Source: Candidatus Abyssobacteria bacterium SURF_17 (GTDB lineage Bacteria > Abyssobacteria > SURF-5). From it: a DNA stretch of 47,042 bases. The stretch lies in assembly GCA_003598055.1 (NCBI GenBank), contig QZKI01000003.1:1-47042 (forward strand), in the 5' to 3' direction. The notes beneath the pieces are model-generated. The model made no database searches, was not told the origin of the DNA, and saw nothing but the letters and a program-made list of their open reading frames with translations. Of this stretch, positions 16,590 to 24,622 are shown in pieces. Position numbers and translations under genes: made by a program. Positions within the stretch are counted from its first letter, which is position 1. Each line of letters starts with the position of its first letter.

Positions 16590-17783
16590 CTAGATGACGC
16601 CTTCATCGCGGAGTGACCGGATTTCCTCCGCCGACAGCCCGGCCAATGAAGTGAGCACCTCTTCGGTATGCTGGCCGAGAGTGGGTGGCGGCAGGAATTC
16701 GCCGTCTTTCATCACGGAGGATTTTACCGGATTGCCAAGAGCCTCGTATTTTCCGATTTCCGGATGGTCTATCTCGACCACCATGTTCCGGTGACGGACC
16801 TGGGGATCATTGAGGGCATCTTGGATGTTGTTCACGGGTCCTGAAGGAATCTGAGCCTCTCGCAACGGCTCAAGCCACTCGGCGGTCGTCTTTTTCGGAA
16901 ATATTTCATCGAGTATAACATACAGCTCGGCCTTGTTCAAAGCGCGGTTAATCATAGTATCGAACCGCTCATCGGAGAGGAGGTCTTCACGCTCGATGAT
17001 CTTGCAGAAACTTTCAAAGAACTTATCCTGAAACGCCACAACCGCGATGTGGCCGTCCTTTGTCTTGAACGACCGAAACGGCGCTATCAACGGATGCATC
17101 GCGCCGCGCCGGAGCGGTATCTCGCCGGTGGCTATGTAGGTTTGACCGAGGTATACGAGCAGTGATATCTGGGAATCGAGCAGGCTGACATCCAGCTTCT
17201 GGCCGCGGCCGGTTCTCTCGCGCTGGTAGAGCGCCGCCGATATCGCCAGAGCCCCGAAAATCCCGCCAGCGAGGTCGCCCATCGGAACGCCCATAAGCAC
17301 GGGCTCTCCAATTTCGGGTCCCGTAAGCCCCATGGTGCCGCCGATTGCCTGAAGAATGATGTCATACGCGGGCAGGTCGCGATATGGCCCGTCGTGACCA
17401 AACGCTGAAACCGAGCAACAGATTATCCTTGGGTTGTGCTTCGAGAGGACTTCATACGTGCAGCCGAGCTTTTCCAATGCTGCGGGCCGGAAGTTGTCGT
17501 AGACAACATCTGCTTTTTTGACCATCTCGTAGAAGATTGCGCGCCCCTTTTCCGACTTCAGGTTCAGGGTAACACTCTTCTTGCTCCGATTGATACTGAG
17601 GAAGTAGGCGCTGATGCCCCGCAGGGCCGCTTGCGCATGAGCGGTGCGCGTAAGGTCGCCTTCGCCCGGCTCCTCAATCTTGATGATTTCGGCTCCGAGG
17701 TCCCCGAGGAGCATCGAGCCATACGGACCGGCAAGCATGCGCGATAAATCAAGTATTCTCACTCCTTCAAGCATCTTCTGCAT
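16590..17783 (-). CDS. CaiB/BaiF (class III) CoA transferase
   Basis: 397-residue family III CoA transferase moving CoA between carboxylic acids through an aspartyl anhydride. Catalytic Asp170 in PMGDLAGG matches Asp169 of formyl-CoA transferase; the N-terminal ILDLSRMLAGPYGSMLLGDLGAEIIKIE is the family signature region. The ATG at 17783 has GGGGAG just upstream; earlier starts would overlap the PrpD-like gene. Lies 11 bases after that gene and 38 bases before the sirtuin ATG, so it is clearly in the operon. Likely activates the pathway acid; the substrate is unknown. Confidence 0.94.
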   Translation of the reverse strand: MQKMLEGVRILDLSRMLAGPYGSMLLGDLGAEIIKIEEPGEGDLTRTAHAQAALRGISAYFLSINRSKKSVTLNLKSEKGRAIFYEMVKKADVVYDNFRPAALEKLGCTYEVLSKHNPRIICCSVSAFGHDGPYRDLPAYDIILQAIGGTMGLTGPEIGEPVLMGVPMGDLAGGIFGALAISAALYQRERTGRGQKLDVSLLDSQISLLVYLGQTYIATGEIPLRRGAMHPLIAPFRSFKTKDGHIAVVAFQDKFFESFCKIIEREDLLSDERFDTMINRALNKAELYVILDEIFPKKTTAEWLEPLREAQIPSGPVNNIQDALNDPQVRHRNMVVEIDHPEIGKYEALGNPVKSSVMKDGEFLPPPTLGQHTEEVLTSLAGLSAEEIRSLRDEGVI

Positions 17784-17794
17784 ATTCTCCCCTG

Positions 17795-19123
17795 TTATGG
17801 GCGGCACAGAGCCAACAATTTAGCCACATTCTTCTGTTTTTCCGCTGACTCGACGAATTCGATGATGGAATCGGTTCTCCCGGGCGGCAGCAATCGGTCG
17901 GCGAATGACCGGAACTTCCGAATGAGGTCGGCCTTGCGACGTTCTTTGTCCGAGCCCGCCTCCAGCGTGTCCGCGCAGGCTTTGAATTCTCGACCGTCGT
18001 TGGTGCGCACAACGACCGTAGCTTGGGTGAGACCGAAATCTTCGTTGGCGTTCACTTTGACCTTCTGTCTCATACTCACCATGCGGTCGCTTAAGACATT
18101 TTCATTGGTAAACCGCTCCTCTCCGGTCTGGCCATCAACCAGCGCAAGAGCGGCGCAGTAGGCGAGGCTGAACTTTCCCTCGAGGCCGGTGCGAGGCTCC
18201 GGCTTTCCCGCTATCTCGAGGGCAATCGGCACGGCCTCGACAATCACTTCCTTCACTTCTTCAGGCAGCACCTTTGTGCGCAGCTCAAGGGCTGCGTCTA
18301 TAGTCGGGTGTGTCTCGAAGCATGAAGCGTGTCGCTTGAAAATGACATTTGTGACCGCATAGCTCTTGCCGAAATCCTGAGTTATCATCTCGGGATTGCA
18401 GTCGGGCGAGAGAACCTTGCAGAAACCCGCTTCTCCGGCGAGTATGTCCTCGGAACAGGTGAATCCCTTCTCGGCAAGCAACGCTGAAAGTAGGCCGTCA
18501 GCCGCCGCCTTGCCCGCGTGGAACGGCTTCGACATCGTTCCGAAAACTTGCTTGAGACCGGCGGCCTGTGTCCCCGCAATCCCGATGGAATAGTTCATTC
18601 GCTCAGTATCGAGGCCCAGCAGCTTCGCACACGCCGCCGCTGCGCCGAAGCGCCCGATGGTCGATGTCGCGTGCCATCCTTGCTGGTAATGGAACGGGAG
18701 CACGGAAGAGCCAATTCGACATTCCGCCTCGAAGCCGAGGATGAACGCTGTGAACATGTCCTTCCCAGTCGACTTTCGCGTCTCCGCGAGGGCAAGCACC
18801 GCGGGCATAACGGGCACTGTCGGATGGCCCATCATCTGGAAGTGAACGTCATCAAAATCGAGCGCGTGCGAAGCTGAACCGTTAATCAGTGCGGCGTTCA
18901 GCATCGAGCTTTTTCGCGCATGTCCGATGATGCTCGCCTGCTTTTTCCCGCCAAGAGAGTCGGTGACTTCTATGAGTATCCTCGTGAGCGGTTCGTTGGC
19001 TCCGCCGAGGGTGACACCGAGCCAATCAAGCAGGCAGAGCTTTGCTTCAGCTATCGCGTCGGCGGGAAAGTCGTCAAATTTCGTCCTCTCAATTGCGGCA
19101 CAAAGTTCGCGAGTGATGCTCAT
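17795..19123 (-). CDS. MmgE/PrpD family protein
   Basis: 442 residues, the usual size, with the all-helical N-terminal domain (LDWLGVTLGG, INGSASHALDFDDVH, GHPTVPVMPAVLALAE) and the C-terminal part with FKRHASCFETHPTIDAAL. The family includes 2-methylcitrate dehydratase, cis-aconitate decarboxylase and iminodisuccinate epimerase, acting on di- or tricarboxylic acids. ACCTCC read on the plus strand at 19129-19134 is an excellent ribosome-binding site for ATG 19123. Neighbouring CoA transferase and mutases suggest a branched di- or tricarboxylate substrate, but the exact reaction is not readable. Confidence 0.92.
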   Translation of the reverse strand: MSITRELCAAIERTKFDDFPADAIAEAKLCLLDWLGVTLGGANEPLTRILIEVTDSLGGKKQASIIGHARKSSMLNAALINGSASHALDFDDVHFQMMGHPTVPVMPAVLALAETRKSTGKDMFTAFILGFEAECRIGSSVLPFHYQQGWHATSTIGRFGAAAACAKLLGLDTERMNYSIGIAGTQAAGLKQVFGTMSKPFHAGKAAADGLLSALLAEKGFTCSEDILAGEAGFCKVLSPDCNPEMITQDFGKSYAVTNVIFKRHASCFETHPTIDAALELRTKVLPEEVKEVIVEAVPIALEIAGKPEPRTGLEGKFSLAYCAALALVDGQTGEERFTNENVLSDRMVSMRQKVKVNANEDFGLTQATVVVRTNDGREFKACADTLEAGSDKERRKADLIRKFRSFADRLLPPGRTDSIIEFVESAEKQKNVAKLLALCRP

Positions 19124-19144
19124 TCTTACCTCCAACGATTCCTT

Positions 19145-19172
19145 GCAGGGGCGCACGGCCGTGCGCCCCTGC
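19145..19172. repeat. 28-bp perfect palindrome (GCAGGGGC...GCCCCTGC)
   Basis: Both halves are exactly complementary, with centre GCACGG/CCGTGC. It sits in the short gap between the crotonase and the PrpD-like gene, inside the operon. The ends match those of the perfect palindrome at 38561 (GTAGGGGC/GCCCCTAC), while the inner six bases of each arm differ. Confidence 0.85.
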
Positions 19173-19181
19173 GGAGATGCC

Positions 19182-19985
19182 TCATTTCCCTTTGAATTCC
19201 GCCTTGCGGCGGCCGAAGAAAGCGCTCACGCCTTCCTTAACATCCTCACTCAAGAAGCAGGTGGCGCTCAATTCATCAAGTTCGGCAAGCACCTCGGCGT
19301 CACGTGAGCGGTCGAGCATTCCTCGCTCCATGCAGGCGCGGAGAACCTGTTTGCTTCCGCGCACCGACAGCGGCGCATTCTCAGAAATCTCACGCGCAAT
19401 TTCGTACGTGAACGTCTCCAAATCAGCTTTGGGCACGACATAGTTGGCCAGCCCCACTTCTCTGGCGCGCTGCGCGTCGAGCGGGCGTCCGAGGAAAAAT
19501 ATCTCGCGGGCAGTCGAAACTCCCGCCAGGTCGACAAGGCGTTGATAATTCTCATAATTGAGCATGACGCCGAGTTTTGCCGAAGGTATTCCTATCTTGG
19601 CAACGTCGGCAAGAACACGGAGGTCGCAGGCGACGGCAAGCTCGCAGCCGGCGCCGAAGGCAAATCCCTGCACCATGGCGATGATTGGATTACGGTGTCG
19701 TTCGATGCTTTGAAAAGCGTACTCGATGAGGCCGCCATATTCACGCGCCTTTTCCTGACTCGTCCATACTTCGAATTCCGAGATGTCGGCGCCGGAGGCA
19801 AACGCCTTATCCCCTGCGCCGCGGATGACGACACACCTGACATCGTTATCCTGATTCAGATGCTCCATCGTTTCCGCTATCCACTTCCACATGACGGAGA
19901 GCATGGCATTGCGCTGTTCCGGCCTGTTGATAATTATGGTCGCGACGTAGCCGTCTCGTTCGAGCAGCATGTAGTTTTCATTCAT
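19182..19985 (-). CDS. Crotonase-family protein (enoyl-CoA hydratase/isomerase/decarboxylase)
   Basis: 267 residues with crotonase-fold signatures: oxyanion-hole segment ASGADIS (63-69) and GFAFGAGCELAVACD. Glu115 matches Glu144 of rat enoyl-CoA hydratase. The second catalytic residue, Glu164, is replaced by Ser135 (IPSAKLGV). Classical hydration normally needs both, so isomerase, decarboxylase or thioesterase chemistry is possible. Starts at ATG with GGAGG six bases upstream. Lies between mutase 2 and the PrpD-like gene in the operon. The YgfG-type methylmalonyl-CoA decarboxylase, also a crotonase and also encoded beside a mutase and CoA transferase in E. coli, is a useful comparison. Confidence 0.9.
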   Translation of the reverse strand: MNENYMLLERDGYVATIIINRPEQRNAMLSVMWKWIAETMEHLNQDNDVRCVVIRGAGDKAFASGADISEFEVWTSQEKAREYGGLIEYAFQSIERHRNPIIAMVQGFAFGAGCELAVACDLRVLADVAKIGIPSAKLGVMLNYENYQRLVDLAGVSTAREIFFLGRPLDAQRAREVGLANYVVPKADLETFTYEIAREISENAPLSVRGSKQVLRACMERGMLDRSRDAEVLAELDELSATCFLSEDVKEGVSAFFGRRKAEFKGK

Positions 19986-20050
19986 AAGAGCCTCCGGCCT
20001 ACTTCATTAACGAGGATTCTCGAATCTCCTAAGAAGCTGGCAACCGTTTC

Positions 20051-20164
20051 GTCATCGCGAGGGGAGCGAAGGGTCCACTGAAACAATCTCATTGGCAACA
20101 GTGAAGATACACACACAGAGACGGCTTCGCCATCCCGCAAAGCGCGGACGGCTCGCAATGACAG
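20051..20164. repeat. CATCGCGAGG...CTCGCAATGACA dispersed repeat
   Basis: Inverted ends GTCATCGCGAGG and GGCTCGCAATGAC with an internal AACAATCTCATTGGCAACAGTGAAG portion. The right end (AATGACAGACAGAGCAGAG) resembles the right end of the copy at 40319 (AATGACAAACAGAGCAAAG). Lies in the 230-base gap between mutase 2 and the crotonase. Confidence 0.7.
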
Positions 20165-20219
20165 ACAGAGCAGAGTGCATTTCTCCCACCAACAACCTTC
20201 GCTATCCAGGATGGCCTGC

Positions 20220-21887
20220 TCAGAATGACGTGAACGGCTGAGCTTCTCCGAATACCTCGCGGAGCACTCCGCATATCTCGCCGTTCGTGGCCATCACCTT
20301 GACCGCCTCGAGGATCGGCGGCACCAGATTCTCACTGTCATCAGCGGCTGCGCGGACGCGGTCAAGCGCCTTGCTGACAGCCGCGTTGTTGCGCTCAGTG
20401 CGCAGCTTCTTGATAGCCTCGATTCTCAGGTGCTCAGTTTCGGGAGCAACTTCCATCGGATGCATAGGGGGAACATCGCCGATATACTCATTCACTCCGA
20501 CGATTCTGCGCGTTCCTTCCTCAATCTGTTTCTGCATCTTATAGGAACTATTCTCTACCTCGGCCTGCGTAAAGCCCTTCTCGATTGCGGCGACGGCTCC
20601 TCCCAGGGAGTCTATCTTCTCGATGAGTTTGTTGGCATCGTCTTCGAGCTTGTCGGTCAGATACTCAATATAGTAGGAACCACCGAGCGGGTCTATGACG
20701 TCGGCGCTGCGCGCCTCGTAATGGATGATGCGAGGCGTGTCGAGGGCGACGATGGTCGCCTCCTCGGTCGGCAGGCCGAGCGCTTCATCGTATGGCGCGG
20801 ATGCGCTGCCCATGTTGCCGCCGATGATTGAGGCAAAGCATTCCAATGTCCCGCGGGCGATATTATTGAGCGGCTTCTGGGCGGTAAACGTCGAGCCTGC
20901 ATAGCCGGAAGCGACGCGAAAGCGCATCGAGTCCACTTTTTTCGCGCCGAGCCGGTCGCGCGCAATCCGCGCCCACATTCTGCGGGCTGCGCGGAACTTG
21001 GCCACCTCTTCAAAGAAGTTGCTGTGACTGCTGAAGAGGAAGCTGAACCGCGGCAGGAACTCGTCAGGGTCAAGCCCCCGCTTGAGCGCAATGGTCCCGT
21101 AAGCAATAGCATTCGCGAGCATGAACGCCAACTCCTGAACGGCGGTGGCGCCTGCCTCGCGGATGTGATAGCCGCAGATGCTGATCATGTTGAATCGCGG
21201 CATGTACTTCGAGCAATACTCGAAAATGTCGGCGGTGAGCCGCATCGACGGCTGGGGGGGAAAGATATACGTGCCCCGCGCAACGTATTCCTTCAGCACG
21301 TCGTTCTGAATCGTGCCGGTCAGACGGTTGAGCGGAATCTCGAATTTTTCCGCCATCGCTATGTACATCGCGAGGACGACCGCCGCCTGCGCGTTCGTGG
21401 TGAAAGAGGCACGGATACGGTCGAGCGGAGCCGGAGGGTCGAACGCCGCAAGCACGGTCTCCATATCGCGCAGAGAGCTCAGGGCGACTCCCACCCTGCC
21501 GACCTCGCCCGTCGCCAGTGGGTGGTCCGAGTCGAGCCCTATCTGAGTCGGCAGGTCAAAGGCCAGTGAGAACCCGAACTGGCCCTGCAAAAGGAGAAAC
21601 TTGAGTCTGTCTCGCGTGTTTTCGGGCGTACCATAGCCGGAATACGCGCGGCCGCCGATGCCGGCCCCGACGATCATGGTCGGATAGATGCCGCGAGTGA
21701 ATGGAAACTCGCCGGGGAATCCGATGGCATCCTTGAAATCGTCACGCCGCACGTCGAGCGGGGTGTAAACTTGTTTCGGCATCGAGTCGGGAGTCATCCC
21801 GTACTTATCGAGGATTTTCTGGAGCGTCGTCTGCTCCCACCGCGCGTAGTCCGCTTTAAGATTGTCGATGAATTCGTTGCTGAACAT
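20220..21887 (-). CDS. Acyl-CoA mutase large subunit 2 (methylmalonyl-CoA mutase family)
   Basis: 555-residue TIM-barrel mutase subunit lacking a B12 domain. ATG 21887 has GAGGTG six bases upstream. Active-site pairs read Arg80/Tyr82, Arg204 and Tyr240-His241 (CGYHIREAG), all matching methylmalonyl-CoA mutase. The normal W-T-M-R-Q-Y strand is replaced by a glycine-rich GAGIGGRAYSGYG, so the wall near the acyl group is remodelled. VDPLGGSYY is present as IDPLGGSYYIEYL. Only about 40% alike by eye to large subunit 1, so not a recent copy. No B12 subunit is adjacent, so it may share the one at 13599. It lies 48 bases after the MarR gene and is probably co-transcribed with it. Confidence 0.92.
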   Translation of the reverse strand: MFSNEFIDNLKADYARWEQTTLQKILDKYGMTPDSMPKQVYTPLDVRRDDFKDAIGFPGEFPFTRGIYPTMIVGAGIGGRAYSGYGTPENTRDRLKFLLLQGQFGFSLAFDLPTQIGLDSDHPLATGEVGRVGVALSSLRDMETVLAAFDPPAPLDRIRASFTTNAQAAVVLAMYIAMAEKFEIPLNRLTGTIQNDVLKEYVARGTYIFPPQPSMRLTADIFEYCSKYMPRFNMISICGYHIREAGATAVQELAFMLANAIAYGTIALKRGLDPDEFLPRFSFLFSSHSNFFEEVAKFRAARRMWARIARDRLGAKKVDSMRFRVASGYAGSTFTAQKPLNNIARGTLECFASIIGGNMGSASAPYDEALGLPTEEATIVALDTPRIIHYEARSADVIDPLGGSYYIEYLTDKLEDDANKLIEKIDSLGGAVAAIEKGFTQAEVENSSYKMQKQIEEGTRRIVGVNEYIGDVPPMHPMEVAPETEHLRIEAIKKLRTERNNAAVSKALDRVRAAADDSENLVPPILEAVKVMATNGEICGVLREVFGEAQPFTSF

Positions 21888-21935
21888 TGCAGTCACCTCA
21901 CCAATTTCCCACCAGCGGGAGGGGTTAGGCTTTCC

Positions 21936-22370
21936 TCACTTTTTCCCTTCCGCCATCCCGGCAATCTTGACCATGACCGAAACAAGGCCATCCTGTTCCT
22001 CTCTTGTCAGGATATTGGTCAGTTTCCTGAAGAAACTTTCTCTATTTGTCTGATACGCCTCCACTGTCTTCCTGCCTTTTGGGGTCGTATACAGCCGTAT
22101 CACACGTCTGTCCTTATGATTTCGCTCCCTCTTGAGCAGTCTTCTCTCGACAAGCCGGTCCGCAATCCCCGTGACGGTGTTGACCCGAACGTCCAAGACT
22201 CTTGCCAGTTCGCTCATGATAAGCCCCTCGTTTCTGGAAACGACTTCGAGGGCCATAATGTCCAACTTGCCGAGAGATTCTTCTCCGGAGACATTGTTCA
22301 TGGAAGAAAAACTTCGAATGATCTTGTCGAATGCTTCCCAGAAAACCGTTGCGTTCTCTTTCGCCTTCAT
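21936..22370 (-). CDS. MarR-family transcriptional regulator
   Basis: 144-residue winged-helix protein: LIMSELARVLDVRVNTVTGIADRLVERRLLKRERNHKDRRVIRLYTTPKG is disposed as in MarR, here given in outline by helix 3-4 (residues about 50-75) and the D-R-R wing. Such dimers usually repress until a small acid or CoA ligand binds. First gene of the minus-strand operon, behind a near-consensus promoter that its own candidate operator overlaps. Likely controls mutase 2 and genes beyond, perhaps sensing a CoA thioester or acid of the pathway (inference). Confidence 0.93.
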   Translation of the reverse strand: MKAKENATVFWEAFDKIIRSFSSMNNVSGEESLGKLDIMALEVVSRNEGLIMSELARVLDVRVNTVTGIADRLVERRLLKRERNHKDRRVIRLYTTPKGRKTVEAYQTNRESFFRKLTNILTREEQDGLVSVMVKIAGMAEGKK

Positions 22371-22420
22371 AGCAATTCAGGAGAGGTATGAGAGAGAGGA
22401 CAAATTTCGTAAATGGAACT

Positions 22421-22435
22421 ATTCATATAATGAAT
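22421..22435. promoter_or_regulatory. Candidate MarR operator ATTCAT-ATA-ATGAAT
   Basis: Perfect 6-base inverted repeat around a 3-base centre. It overlaps the last bases of the -10 element and covers the predicted transcription start of the marR operon, the expected site for repression. Confidence 0.65.
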
Positions 22436-22463
22436 TATACATACTGCGAACATTTCATGTCAA
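22434..22463 (-). promoter_or_regulatory. Consensus sigma-70 promoter of the MarR-mutase operon
   Basis: Minus strand: TTGACA (22463-22458), 18-base spacer, TATAAT (22439-22434). Both hexamers are perfect consensus, implying a strong promoter that needs repression. The leader to the marR ATG is about 55 bases. Confidence 0.8.
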
Positions 22464-22541
22464 GTGGGCGTACGTAGCGGCGTATCTTTTCAGGGTTCAA
22501 GGACCCAGCCGATATCAGGCGCGAATGGGAAAACAGCCATT

Positions 22542-23159
22542 TCAGCGCCGCGCGACTCCTTCGAGAATCCACTGCTCGAGGTCATGCAAGAGCTGGTCGT
22601 AGTCGACCCTCTCAGGGTCAAGGTGACCCATCATGGTAGCTCCCTGGCAGCAGCCGATCAGAATCAATGCGAGCGCATTCGAATCCATGTCGTTTCGAAA
22701 GATGCCGTCCGCCTTCCCTTTTTTCAGTATCTCGACGATGCTCTCCTGCCAATCGTTCAGGATGCTCTTAATGCGGTCGGCAAATTCCGAGGGATGCTCC
22801 ATCATCTCGGCCGTGAGAACGGCGAGCAGCGCACATCCGTGATAGATATCGCCGCGATACATGTCGGTCATGATCTCGACCATGCGATGTATTCTGCTCC
22901 TGACATCGGGCTCGTGGGAAATCACGTCTATGACGTTATCTATCCAGAAATCCCTGGCGCGTTCCAGAACGGCAAAGCCGAGTTGTTCTTTGCTCTTGAA
23001 ATGAAAATAGAAACCGCCTTTGGTCGTTTTCGCCTGTTGGAGAATCTGGGCGAGCGAGGTGTTATGGAACCCGTGCGTGCGAAACAGCTCCATTGCGGCG
23101 CGCACAATGCGCTCCCGCGTTTCCGACACAAGCGGTTCATACGTGGGGTCTGTTGTCAT
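22542..23159 (-). CDS. TetR/AcrR-family transcriptional regulator
   Basis: 205 residues from ATG 23159. N-terminal DNA-binding domain: RERIVRAAMELFRTHGFHNTSLAQILQQA then KGGFYFHFKSKEQL (residues about 14-60), followed by a helical ligand domain. A longer frame to 23381 adds an Arg-rich tail lacking family similarity and would span the promoter, so I reject it. Ribosome-binding site is weak (GCGGAA). Divergent from the membrane protein at 23399, with a palindrome between the promoters; adjacent to the MarR-mutase operon on the other side. Ligand unknown. Confidence 0.92.
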   Translation of the reverse strand: MTTDPTYEPLVSETRERIVRAAMELFRTHGFHNTSLAQILQQAKTTKGGFYFHFKSKEQLGFAVLERARDFWIDNVIDVISHEPDVRSRIHRMVEIMTDMYRGDIYHGCALLAVLTAEMMEHPSEFADRIKSILNDWQESIVEILKKGKADGIFRNDMDSNALALILIGCCQGATMMGHLDPERVDYDQLLHDLEQWILEGVARR

Positions 23160-23256
23160 TTCCGCATTGCTCGCGTATCGGAAGGCGTTTCTCCGATGCT
23201 TGAATGTGATACGCTCGGGAATTCTGAGAGGGGCAGCACGTTTCCGCCGCAGCCTC

Positions 23257-23285
23257 AATCTATCAAAGCGGGAGGCTTTTGTCAA
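23257..23285 (-). promoter_or_regulatory. Promoter of the TetR gene
   Basis: Minus strand TTGACA (23285-23280), 17-base spacer, TAGATT (23262-23257). Its -35 box is one arm of the palindrome at 23278-23299. Confidence 0.6.
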
Positions 23286-23299
23286 CATTGATTGACAAA
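23278..23299. promoter_or_regulatory. Candidate TetR operator TTTGTCAA-N6-TTGACAAA
   Basis: Perfect 8-base arms separated by CATTGA. The arms are at the same time the -35 hexamers of two divergent promoters, so one bound dimer could control both genes. Confidence 0.6.
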
Positions 23300-23320
23300 C
23301 ATAAGGTTGAAATCTAGAAT
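23292..23320 (+). promoter_or_regulatory. Promoter of the coiled-coil membrane protein gene
   Basis: TTGACA (23292-23297), 17-base spacer, TAGAAT (23315-23320). Predicted start near 23327, about 70 bases before the TTG start codon. Confidence 0.62.
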
Positions 23321-23398
23321 AGTTGAGAGTGGGCAATGGATTGTTTGCCGCGAGCAGGGAATGGGCTACAACACGGAGCATGCGAGGAGGAGAAAACC

Positions 23399-24523
23399 TT
23401 GAAAAAAATGAGATTTGGCCTTGCTGCTTTCACCGCCCTTTTGCTGTGCACGAACGCGTTCGGCCAAGGCAAGAAGGTTTTGATTTTCGAGCCTGCGATG
23501 GCCTTGACGGACACAACGTTCAGCGCCGAGCCGTCGGGATACTCGAAGCTCGTGGATATGCTGAGGCAGGAGGGGCTTCTCGTTGCATCGATGTCATCGG
23601 GCGAGATCACACAGCATAAGCTCACGCCGTACGATATCGTTGCGCTGCATCCAAGTCCTGAGCGCCCGCTCAGCGAGAACGAAATCTCCGCGCTCGTGTG
23701 GTTCGTTGTCCAAAAGGGTGGCGCACTCTTCATTCATGGCGGCACGGCGAGGATCATCAATCCGCTTGCGGAGATATTCGGCATTTCGATGGATGAGAGC
23801 GCCCTTATTGACGTGACGTCGAATCTGGAAGAAGCTGCCCTAGGTCGAAGCTTCATCCTGTCAAGATTTCACAATCTGCCTGCGCTTAAGTTTGACGAAA
23901 TCCAGAGAATTAGCTTCCATGGGGGCGCGCCGCTTGTCCTCTCGCAGGATGCCGCTGCAATAGTAACGGGGGATGATGACTGTTATTCAGATAACGGGCT
24001 TTACAGCATCGGCTCGCTTCCGCCCGTAGCCGCAGTGGCCTATGTCGGTCGCGGATTGATTCTTGTCAAGAGCGATCGGACGATGCTGGACAACAAGAAC
24101 ATCGAGGCCTATCAGAACATGCAATGGGCCAAGGCCGTGTTCCAGCAACTTGCCTCCGCGCCGGAGACCGCGCCGGAACGTGACAGGAGCTTGCTCAGCC
24201 TTCGCTCGCAACTCAGCTCTCTCGAGCAGCAACTTTCGAGTTCGACCGAGAAGCTCAAGAAATATGAATCCGACCTGACTGCAAGCTATGAAAGGGCGAA
24301 GTCGCTGCAGGCAGAGTTACAGAGCACGCAGGAGCAGAAAGAGACGCTCGCAGCGCAGTTGCAGTCAGTGCAAAGCGAGAAGAACAAACTCTCGACAACC
24401 TTGGCAAAGTACCGGAGCCCTGAAACCCTCAAGACGATAGGCATTGCAGCCGCAGTTGTGGCGCTCGTGCTTTTTCTTTTCGGCTTCTTCGTCGGACGCC
24501 GCACCATGCGGAACCGAGTATAG
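23399..24523 (+). CDS. Secreted/membrane-anchored protein with DUF4350-like domain, coiled coil and C-terminal TM helix
   Basis: 374 residues from TTG 23399, which has GGAGGAG about 7 bases upstream; the ATG at 23408 is too far. Signal peptide RFGLAAFTALLLCTNAFG. The first 230 residues look like a Rossmann/class-I-amidotransferase-like sensor domain (VLIFEPAMALTD, YDIVALHPSP, GGALFIHGGT). I do not see a catalytic Cys, and the DUF4350 likeness is from memory. A coiled coil of about 80 residues follows (LRSQLSSLEQQLSS onward), then a membrane helix (IGIAAAVVALVLFLFGFFVG) and a basic tail RRTMRNR. Topology: outside domain, stalk, anchor. Divergent from, and probably controlled by, the TetR gene. 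Confidence 0.75.
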   Translation: MKKMRFGLAAFTALLLCTNAFGQGKKVLIFEPAMALTDTTFSAEPSGYSKLVDMLRQEGLLVASMSSGEITQHKLTPYDIVALHPSPERPLSENEISALVWFVVQKGGALFIHGGTARIINPLAEIFGISMDESALIDVTSNLEEAALGRSFILSRFHNLPALKFDEIQRISFHGGAPLVLSQDAAAIVTGDDDCYSDNGLYSIGSLPPVAAVAYVGRGLILVKSDRTMLDNKNIEAYQNMQWAKAVFQQLASAPETAPERDRSLLSLRSQLSSLEQQLSSSTEKLKKYESDLTASYERAKSLQAELQSTQEQKETLAAQLQSVQSEKNKLSTTLAKYRSPETLKTIGIAAAVVALVLFLFGFFVGRRTMRNRV

Positions 24524-24622
24524 ACACGGTCCGTAACTGTGTAGGCGCGAATTTATTTGCAAACACATGACCAAGACAGGCCGGGAAAAACCATGCGAAT
24601 AGATTCGCACCGACAGGCGGAA

